Part shown: piece by piece, positions 41,108 to 46,796 of the stretch
How the letters are laid out: each line of letters starts with the position of its first letter
How positions within the stretch are numbered: the first letter of the stretch is position 1
From: Candidatus Gastranaerophilales bacterium
GTDB lineage: Bacteria > Cyanobacteriota > Vampirovibrionia > Gastranaerophilales > Gastranaerophilaceae
NCBI GenBank assembly: GCA_944325095.1
Contig: CALUYV010000005.1
Coordinates: 1-46,796, forward strand
Reading direction: 5' to 3'
Length of the DNA: 46,796 nucleotides
Notes under the pieces: generated by a model
Seen by the model: the letters and a program-made list of their open reading frames with translations, nothing else
Told to the model about the DNA's origin: nothing
The model's database searches: none
Translations under genes and position numbers: made by a program

Positions 41108-42434
41108 TTTCTACCTCAAATAACCTGTGCCACGGAAAACTGTATTTTATGCCGGCATCTTGAATTATAACATTTTCTAATCTTTTTTCAAATGCTTTCA
41201 TTCTTGTATTTAATTCTTCAATATCGGGAGAAGCCAGGGTTTGCCTTACATTTGCCTGATAGGCCCAATCATCCAGAAATCTGACTGTTTGTAATTTTTT
41301 AAATGCAAGTTTATTATATTTTTTTGCAAAAAATTTTGTTTTAGCAGCAAAAATTAAACTGCCTAAGGTATTGGCGGAAGTATTCCATCCAGAATATCCA
41401 TAAAAAGTTTCATCCGATATTTTATTATTAAAAAGCAATTCATTAACAAAATTGTTATCCGCACCATTGGCAAATCTTACATCAGCAGCCATATATGATT
41501 TATCCGGCACTTTAAAAGACCTGCCGAAACTTTTTGTATCAATTTTCATAACAATTTCGCCCTGATTTTTTTCAAAATTGTTTATAATAAGTAAAATATC
41601 AGCATTTTCTTCATCAGAAATTTCGCATCCGGCAAGTTCCAACTGTCCCTGTACCGATTTTTCTATACTTATATCTTCATAGTTAGAAATTAAATTTTTA
41701 TATTCAGGCTCCAAAAATACCGGACAAATACGGATATTCCCGCCAATCATCCGGGCAAGCAGACTGAGCGGAATTTCATCAGCACCTGTTTTTACATAAG
41801 CACCGGAAGTTTCAAGTTCAACTGCTTCCTGCACATTAAAACCATACTGTGCACAATCGTCTTTTGAAAAAACTAAAATATCGAGCAAACCTTCTTTTTG
41901 CCATTCAAGATAAATTTTATTTATTTCAAAATTCCTTTTTCTGGTTGCCAAATAATCATTTAAAATTTCATCAGGAACAGATACCGGCTGCGGTCTGCCT
42001 GTTTTATGAGTATTATATGAATATTTAAATATTTCCGTACCATACTGCGACCAGTATGGTTTTTCTTCAATATTATAATTATTATTAGCAATACGCATTA
42101 TACTTGAAAATGCATACACTTTACATTTTTTGGAAATTAAAATTTCTTTTAACTTTTCGACACGTTTTTTAATATCTTCAAAACTTTCAGGACACCTGCG
42201 TGAAGAAACCAGTCCGCCGTAGGCAAGAGTGTCCAGCGACAGCACTATTCCGTCAAGTTCCGGCAAAGTTTCAAGCCATTCAAACAAATTATCAATATCA
42301 GCCTGCTTTTCCAGATTGCCAAGGTATTTCCGCTCCGGCAAACAGAGTTCAAAAGTATCATCAATTTTTGAAATCATTTCGGGCAATTGATAGCAAACGG
42401 GTCTGTCATCAATCGGTATTAACGCAATTTTCAT
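41094..42434 (-). CDS. DUF4127 family protein
   Basis: 446-residue protein matching the DUF4127 group by its N-terminus, MKIALIPIDDRPVCYQLPEM, and the segments DGIVLSLDTLAYGGLVSSR and ADVRFANGADN. The biochemical role of this family is not known to me. No signal peptide or membrane segment is present. On the minus strand TTGCTT and TACAAT lie 16 bases apart, and the -10 box ends six bases before the ATG, so the mRNA may be leaderless. It is the first gene of a two-gene unit with mntP. Confidence 0.85.
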   Translation of the reverse strand: MKIALIPIDDRPVCYQLPEMISKIDDTFELCLPERKYLGNLEKQADIDNLFEWLETLPELDGIVLSLDTLAYGGLVSSRRCPESFEDIKKRVEKLKEILISKKCKVYAFSSIMRIANNNYNIEEKPYWSQYGTEIFKYSYNTHKTGRPQPVSVPDEILNDYLATRKRNFEINKIYLEWQKEGLLDILVFSKDDCAQYGFNVQEAVELETSGAYVKTGADEIPLSLLARMIGGNIRICPVFLEPEYKNLISNYEDISIEKSVQGQLELAGCEISDEENADILLIINNFEKNQGEIVMKIDTKSFGRSFKVPDKSYMAADVRFANGADNNFVNELLFNNKISDETFYGYSGWNTSANTLGSLIFAAKTKFFAKKYNKLAFKKLQTVRFLDDWAYQANVRQTLASPDIEELNTRMKAFEKRLENVIIQDAGIKYSFPWHRLFEVEIEFS

Positions 42435-42440
42435 AATTTT

Positions 42441-42468
42441 ATTGTATGATATTATACAAATAAAGCAA
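42441..42468 (-). promoter_or_regulatory. Promoter of DUF4127-mntP at leaderless distance
   Basis: On the minus strand TTGCTT (42463-42468), a 16-base spacer and TACAAT (42441-42446). The ATG follows after six bases, so the predicted start site is the start codon. Confidence 0.5.
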
Positions 42469-42499
42469 CCGTTTTACATTTATTACCTCGGAGCAAAAT

Positions 42500-43168
42500 A
42501 TGACCTGCAGTAAAAATCCTGAAGAGATAAAAAAAATTTTCAATGAAATATCGGAATACTACGACAAAACAAATAACTTTATTTCATTTTTTACGCATTA
42601 TATTATCAAATATCTGGCGGTTCGTGAATTGAATATAAAACCGCATTCCATGGTTTTGGATATCTGCTGCGGAACAGGAGATTTCACGAAAATAATAAAA
42701 AAATTATCTCCAAAATCTCATGTAATCGGAGCAGATTTTGCGCAAAATATGCTGAAACTTGCTAAAATTAAAAATCCGAACGGAGTTTTTATTCTCGCCG
42801 ACTGTCTGCAACTACCTTTTAAAGACAATGAGTTTAATTATGTAACATCAGGATTCGGACTGCGGAATATAAATAACCGAAGCCGTGCAATTTCTGAAAT
42901 ATACCGGATACTTAACCACAGCGGAAAATTTATGCATCTTGATTTCGGGAAACATAATTTCATCGGTAACATTTTTGATTTTATTGTGCCGGTTATTACA
43001 AAAATATTAAAAATTAATACCGAACATTACAAATATTTGCTTAATTCAAGGCAGGATTTTCCCGAACCTGAGGAATTAATTAACGAATTTGAAAACTGCG
43101 GATTTAAGTTCATAAAAAGAATTGACTATTTATTTGGAGTAATTTCAGTACAGATTATGCAAAAATAA
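42500..43168 (+). CDS. ubiE: Demethylmenaquinone/ubiquinone methyltransferase
   Basis: SAM-dependent C-methyltransferase of 222 residues, late step of quinone synthesis. SAM motif I is VLDICCGTGDFT, followed by VIGADFAQNML, FNYVTSGFGLRNI and the proline-free post-motif GKFMHLDFG. The N-terminus FNEISEYYDKTNNFISF is typical of UbiE/MenG. CGGAG precedes the ATG. Menaquinone is the likely product in this kind of organism, so menG may be the better name. It is divergent from DUF4127 and directly convergent with the dehydrogenase gene. Confidence 0.9.
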   Translation: MTCSKNPEEIKKIFNEISEYYDKTNNFISFFTHYIIKYLAVRELNIKPHSMVLDICCGTGDFTKIIKKLSPKSHVIGADFAQNMLKLAKIKNPNGVFILADCLQLPFKDNEFNYVTSGFGLRNINNRSRAISEIYRILNHSGKFMHLDFGKHNFIGNIFDFIVPVITKILKINTEHYKYLLNSRQDFPEPEELINEFENCGFKFIKRIDYLFGVISVQIMQK

Positions 43169-44164
43169 TTAAAGCACCCTGTATTTAAAACCTCCTGATA
43201 AATAATCCGAAATCCCTTCAAATGTGACCTGCAAAATATAATCTACAGCCTCTTGAGTATTATATGCAATATGCGGGGTTATAATAACATTAGGATGAGC
43301 AGCAAGTTCTTTTACCGTTTCGGAAATAACAGGACAGGCCAAAGAAGATTTTTCTTTTGAACTGTCTATGGAAGAACAGGCAACAACATCTAATGCCGCA
43401 CCGCTGATTTTACCTGAATTAACCGCCTCAAGCAAGGCTTCATTATTAACCAGTTCCCCTCTTGCGACATTAACAAAATATGCACCCTGTTTCATAATTT
43501 CAAATTGTTTTTGCGAAAACATCTGATAATTATCTTCGGTATATGAAGTATGAAGAGTAACAATATCAGAAAACTTTAAAAGATTTTCAAAATCCGTATA
43601 TCTGGCAGTATTGTTATGCAATAACTCATTATTTTGAGTTTTATCGTATGCAAGTACACTCATCCCGAAACATTTTGCATATCTGGCAACAGATGAACCT
43701 ATTGCACCTGTTCCCACAACCCCGAGAATCATATTGTTCAAATCATGTCCGGTAAGATTTGGTATATTTGAATGGAAATTCAATGCCGGCACAATATTTC
43801 GTACAAGCATCAAAATCAGCCCCATTGTGAATTGTGCCACCGCAGTATGCCCGTAGGCATCCGCATTTAAAACAGCAATATTTTTACCTGCGCATGTATT
43901 AAGGCAGATATGGTTATATCCTGTAGAACGGGTCGCAATTATCCGTAAATTTTTGAATTTTGAAATAACTTCGGCACATATATCAGAAGTTATAAAAACA
44001 CTTATTATGGTTGTTTCTTCCAACTCTTCCTCAGAAAGATTATTAACCGTGTCTTTATTCAAACTTTCTTTAAAAAATTTGATATTATAATTATCAAAAT
44101 TATGCTCGGAAAAAAATTTCTCTTCGGACTTTCTGTAATCAAAAAAAAGTAATTTACAAGTCAT
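43169..44164 (-). CDS. ldhA: D-isomer-specific 2-hydroxyacid dehydrogenase (D-lactate dehydrogenase-like)
   Basis: 331-residue NAD-dependent enzyme, probably reducing pyruvate to D-lactate in fermentation. The Rossmann loop is VVGTGAIGSSVARYAKCFG, followed by an Asp in LAYDK that favours NAD. The catalytic Arg is in FVNVARGELVN, Glu in the following block, and His in VIITPHIAYNTQEA. RATRSTGYNHI and GHTAVAQFTMGL match the D-LDH subgroup. AAGGAGAA precedes the start. Its stop abuts the ubiE stop with no terminator between. Substrate assignment to lactate is likely but not proven. Confidence 0.87.
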   Translation of the reverse strand: MTCKLLFFDYRKSEEKFFSEHNFDNYNIKFFKESLNKDTVNNLSEEELEETTIISVFITSDICAEVISKFKNLRIIATRSTGYNHICLNTCAGKNIAVLNADAYGHTAVAQFTMGLILMLVRNIVPALNFHSNIPNLTGHDLNNMILGVVGTGAIGSSVARYAKCFGMSVLAYDKTQNNELLHNNTARYTDFENLLKFSDIVTLHTSYTEDNYQMFSQKQFEIMKQGAYFVNVARGELVNNEALLEAVNSGKISGAALDVVACSSIDSSKEKSSLACPVISETVKELAAHPNVIITPHIAYNTQEAVDYILQVTFEGISDYLSGGFKYRVL

Positions 44165-44311
44165 AGAATTCTCCTTTGAGATAAAAATAAATTTTAATCC
44201 TGAAAAATACCATTGCCGTTTTGTTTAATATTTTTCCTGTTAAAAAACTGCCTGACAGGATAATGAAAATACAAGATAAATCCATTACCCTTGTATAGAA
44301 AGGAGCCAGAC

Positions 44312-44788
44312 ATGAAAAACAATTTAATTGTAAGAGAGCCTGAATTATATTTTGACAGTATCCATCAGGAACTTGATAATTTCCTCCGTGATACCTTTTT
44401 TACACATTCATTCGGACATCCGCTTAATGTCATAAAAAATACTATCCTGCGGCCTGCAATTGAAGTTATACAATGCAATGAAAATTATAAAGTAAAAGTT
44501 CAACTACCCGGAGTAAAAAAAGAAGAAATTGATATAGAATTAGATAATGATTTTATGACAATTACCGCTGAAACCCGTGAAGAAAAAAAGGAAGAAAAAC
44601 ATAATATACGCTATCACACCTCGGAATTCCGATACGGAAAATATCAAAGAACAATATCTTTTGACCAGCCGATAAAAACAGATGATGCAACCGCCGAATA
44701 TAAAGACGGCGTCTTAACCATAACAATTCCAAAACAAAACATTGAAACCAAAGAACCCAAAAAACTTAAAATAACCGAATCAAAATAG
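44312..44788 (+). CDS. Small heat-shock protein, Hsp20 family
   Basis: 158-residue ATP-independent chaperone that holds unfolding proteins. The alpha-crystallin domain (about 45-145) shows VKVQLPGVKKEEIDIEL, FMTITAETREEKKEE, RYGKYQRTISFDQP and AEYKDGVLTITIPK. The ATG at 44312 has GGAG eight bases upstream; the longer in-frame start at 44291 does not. No CIRCE element is visible upstream. It is followed by a structured noncoding region. Confidence 0.92.
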   Translation: MKNNLIVREPELYFDSIHQELDNFLRDTFFTHSFGHPLNVIKNTILRPAIEVIQCNENYKVKVQLPGVKKEEIDIELDNDFMTITAETREEKKEEKHNIRYHTSEFRYGKYQRTISFDQPIKTDDATAEYKDGVLTITIPKQNIETKEPKKLKITESK

Positions 44789-44799
44789 CATCCCTTCTA

Positions 44800-44938
44800 T
44801 CGGGTTCTCCACTGATTAAAGTGGCATGTTACTGTGCGATATGGATGCATAAAACGGCAGATTCCCGGTTAACATGCACCGGTCAAAATTTCTGCCGTTA
44901 CGGGAACGGGCTTTCTGTAAGGCCCGTTCTCTCTTATT
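44800..44938 (+). ncRNA. Candidate riboswitch or pseudoknotted leader RNA
   Basis: Pairings seen: CCACT/AGTGG hairpin (44809-44824); AACGGCAGA (44853-44861) with TCTGCCGTT (44891-44899); and inside it CCGGT/ACCGG (44865-44882), whose whole loop TAACATGC (44870-44877) is complementary to GCATGTTA (44824-44831). That gives an 8-bp pseudoknot or kissing interaction. Downstream, GAACGGGC/GCCCGTTC forms a terminator. Its 5' arm AACGG (44905-44909) can instead pair with CCGTT (44895-44899) of the aptamer-like stem. This is the layout of a riboswitch with antiterminator. I could not match a known class. It may also be a stand-alone RNA. Confidence 0.5.
44904..44938 (+). terminator. Terminator of the pseudoknot RNA
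   Basis: GAACGGGC (44904-44911) and GCCCGTTC (44922-44929) form an 8-bp GC-rich stem followed by a T/C-rich run (TCTCTTATT). It lies 69 bases before the next gene and is in competition with an upstream pairing. Confidence 0.75.
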
Positions 44939-44955
44939 AAATTTTAATAACTTTC

Positions 44956-44984
44956 TTGCCTGCAATCAAATATTATATTATCCT
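44956..44984 (+). promoter_or_regulatory. Possible promoter of CoA-disulfide reductase gene
   Basis: TTGCCT (44956-44961) and TATCCT (44979-44984) are 17 bases apart, just after the terminator. If used, the gene would have a transcript independent of the upstream RNA. The match is weak. Confidence 0.35.
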
Positions 44985-45006
44985 GAGAAAAAGAAGGCGA
45001 GGGTAT

Positions 45007-46626
45007 ATGAAAATTGTTATAATAGGCGGGGGAGCTGCAGGTGCAAGTTGTGCGGCAAGATTAAGAAGACTGGATGAAAACGCACAAATTTTAATCATTG
45101 AAAAAACAAACGAAATTTCCATTGCAAACTGCGGATTACCATATTATGTTTCCGGAGTAATAAGCGAAAGAGAAAATTTGCTCGTATCAACACCCGCAAA
45201 ATTTAAAAACTGGTTCAATATAGATATAAAATTAAATACGGAAGTAATCAAAATAAACCGGCAGGACAAAAATCTGGAACTTGCAGGAGGAGAAATAATA
45301 ACTTATGACAAACTGGTTTTGGCGCAGGGAGCCAATCCGGTTATGCCGAATTTTGAAGGGGCCTGCTTTGATAAAATTTTTAATGTGAGAACATTAAAAG
45401 ATGCAGACAGAATAAAAGATTTTATCAGTAAAAATAACCCACAAAATGCCGTTATAATTGGAGGCGGCTTTATCGGAATTGAAATGGCAGAAAATTTAGT
45501 TCATGCAGGCTTAACAACAACACTTGTTGAAGCAGGCAGCAGGATTTTAACTCAGGTTGATGAAGAAATTGCACAAGATGCACAAAATACAATGATTAAA
45601 AACGGAATAAACTTAATCCTTTCAGACGAAGTTAAAAAATTCAGCCGGAATAAAATTATATTAAATTCCGGAAAAGAAATTGAATACGATTTTGTAATCA
45701 CGGCAATCGGAGTTCGGCCGGAAATAAAACTTGCAAAAGAAGCAGGACTCAACACCGGACACGGAATTATAGTAAACGATTTTCTTCAAACAAATGATGA
45801 AAATATTTATGCCGCAGGAGATAATATAGAGGCAAAAGATTTTGTAAGTGAAATAAATACACTGACTCCGCTTGCAGGCCCTGCCAACAGACAAGGCAGA
45901 ATTATTGCGGATAACATTTGCGGGATAAAATCAAATTACAAAAAAACTCAAGGTACTTCGGTTATAAAAATTTTTGACCTGACTATAGCAAGCACCGGCA
46001 ACAACGAAAAACAACTTATTCAAAAAAATATTCCGTACTGGAAAACCTATATATTTTCTAATTCACATGCCGGCTATTATCCGGATGCAAGCAGAATACT
46101 GTTCAAATTGTTATTTGATGACAGCGGAAAAATTCTCGGGGCACAGGCATCAGGAAAAGAAGGGGTAGAAAAAAGAATAGATGTAATAAGTTCTGTTATG
46201 AGATTAAACGGAACAGTACAGGATATGATTGATTGTGAATTATGTTATGCTCCGCCGTATTCTTCCGCTAAAGATGCTGTAAATATTTTAGGCATGAATG
46301 CGGATAATATCCTTCGCGGATTTGTCAAACCCGCATATTTTGAAGATTTGGAAACATCATACCTGATTGATGTCAGACCGGAAACAGCATTTAAAACAAA
46401 CACTATTCCAAATGCCATTAATATACCGATTACCGAGATAAGAAACAGACTCGAAGATTTTCCGAAAGATAAAAAAGTTGTTCTGTTTTGTAATACGGGA
46501 TATACAAGTTACTGCGCTTCAAGAATTTTAATCCAGCACGGATTTAATAATGTATATTCATTAATGGGCGGCATAGAACTGTACAAGATATTAAAACAAA
46601 TGAAACAAACCCTTATAAAATTGTAG
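45007..46626 (+). CDS. CoA-disulfide reductase/NADH oxidase-like flavoprotein fused to rhodanese domain
   Basis: 539-residue fusion protein. The N-terminal 440 residues are a pyridine-nucleotide-disulfide oxidoreductase: FAD loop VIIGGGAAGASCAARL, active-site Cys42 in SIANCGLPYYV (single Cys of the CoA-disulfide reductase/Nox type), NAD loop VIIGGGFIGIEMAENL and IYAAGDNIEA. The last 85 residues are a rhodanese domain with LIDVRPETAF and catalytic Cys in VVLFCNTGYTSYCA. Such fusions reduce CoA disulfides, persulfides or polysulfide in other bacteria. The start at 45007 is chosen for GGCGAGGG just upstream; the frame extends to 44956. It may be regulated by the RNA at 44800. Confidence 0.92.
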   Translation: MKIVIIGGGAAGASCAARLRRLDENAQILIIEKTNEISIANCGLPYYVSGVISERENLLVSTPAKFKNWFNIDIKLNTEVIKINRQDKNLELAGGEIITYDKLVLAQGANPVMPNFEGACFDKIFNVRTLKDADRIKDFISKNNPQNAVIIGGGFIGIEMAENLVHAGLTTTLVEAGSRILTQVDEEIAQDAQNTMIKNGINLILSDEVKKFSRNKIILNSGKEIEYDFVITAIGVRPEIKLAKEAGLNTGHGIIVNDFLQTNDENIYAAGDNIEAKDFVSEINTLTPLAGPANRQGRIIADNICGIKSNYKKTQGTSVIKIFDLTIASTGNNEKQLIQKNIPYWKTYIFSNSHAGYYPDASRILFKLLFDDSGKILGAQASGKEGVEKRIDVISSVMRLNGTVQDMIDCELCYAPPYSSAKDAVNILGMNADNILRGFVKPAYFEDLETSYLIDVRPETAFKTNTIPNAINIPITEIRNRLEDFPKDKKVVLFCNTGYTSYCASRILIQHGFNNVYSLMGGIELYKILKQMKQTLIKL

Positions 46627-46644
46627 GGTGCAATAAATTGCACC
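46627..46644. terminator. Perfect hairpin after the flavoprotein gene
   Basis: GGTGCAAT and ATTGCACC form a perfect 8-bp stem around AA, starting at the gene's stop. A T run follows only after several bases, so it is a weak terminator or 3'-end structure. Confidence 0.5.
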
Positions 46645-46690
46645 AGCATATTTTTGTAACCCCAAACAGCACGAGCCAAGTTTCTTCTTT

Positions 46691-46786
46691 GTCACTCCGG
46701 TTGGAGGCGATGAGTGAGCGAATGCGAACCAAGCCCGTAAGGTGGAGGGAAACGATGAGTTTTCCGATAACCCGAATAATCCAAAT
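46691..46786. repeat. Interspersed intergenic repeat, copy B
   Basis: Starts GTCACTCCGGTTGGA and ends CCGAATAATCCAAAT, matching copy A (36119-36224) except for a 10-base deletion and four substitutions. It lies downstream of the CoA-disulfide reductase gene, again in a gene-free gap, and reaches nearly to the window end. Confidence 0.85.
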
Positions 46787-46796
46787 GCTACCCGGA

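Noticed and set aside
44165..44311. CIRCE heat-shock operator before hsp20
   Set aside because: The TTAGCACTC/GAGTGCTAA inverted repeat was not found; only a short CCTGT/ACAGG pair is present.

Overview
The window is AT-rich bacterial chromosome, densely packed with genes on both strands and with short intergenic gaps. Three things suggest an uncultured, non-photosynthetic relative of Cyanobacteria (Vampirovibrionia/Melainabacteria, Gastranaerophilales-like). First, it carries a Ycf45/SpoIIIAA-type ATPase with a C-terminal R3H domain. Second, the metabolism looks fermentative: PPi-dependent phosphofructokinase, a D-lactate-dehydrogenase-like enzyme and a CoA-disulfide-reductase/rhodanese fusion. 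Third, there are envelope genes of Gram-negative type and many short lineage-specific proteins. This placement is inference; no rRNA lies in the window.

Layout. 1-4.6 kb: 3' end of leuS, PPi-phosphofructokinase, a membrane-anchored unknown and tpiA. 5-8 kb: the R3H ATPase, a candidate structured RNA, an unknown protein with an EF-hand-like loop, and tRNA-Cys. 8.3-15 kb (minus strand): envelope genes, namely a C-terminal processing protease, a secreted HExxH protein, a TPR protein, an FtsB/DivIC-like division protein, a possible outer-membrane barrel and ManC. 15-22.3 kb: an unknown repetitive protein, a small RWYD-repeat protein coupled to murA, a signal-less subtilase, a glyoxalase and hisS. 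22.4-29.9 kb (minus strand): a nearly complete type II fatty-acid cluster, read in transcription order as orf87-yceD-rpmF-plsX-fabH, a small gene, then fabD-orf94-fabG and acpP-fabF, with internal promoters and terminators. 30-35.8 kb: gatA, a GT92-like glycosyltransferase divergent from an XRE regulator with a shared operator motif, and nadB-nadC. 35.8-36.5 kb: a repeat-rich gap. 36.5-39.6 kb: a NarL-type response regulator, a second RWYD-repeat protein, and rimP-nusA behind a terminator hairpin in its leader. 39.6-46.8 kb: an orphan DppD-like ATPase, mntP, DUF4127, ubiE/menG, a 2-hydroxyacid dehydrogenase, hsp20, a riboswitch-like pseudoknot RNA with a terminator, the CoA-disulfide-reductase fusion and a second copy of the intergenic repeat.

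Most interesting. (1) An RNA at about 44800-44938 has a hairpin loop whose eight bases are all complementary to an upstream segment, followed by mutually exclusive antiterminator and terminator pairings, just before the CoA-disulfide-reductase gene. (2) A second RNA candidate at 6604-6731 has a closing stem, a long hairpin and a 6-bp pseudoknot. (3) A near-identical interspersed repeat of about 100 bp occurs at 36119 and 46691. (4) A two-module RWYD small-protein family has two members in the window. (5) A palindromic operator system lies between the GT92-like gene and the XRE gene. (6) Several promoters sit at leaderless distance from their start codons. (7) A subtilase with a complete catalytic set lacks a signal peptide. 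No CRISPR array, prophage, IS element or rRNA was seen.
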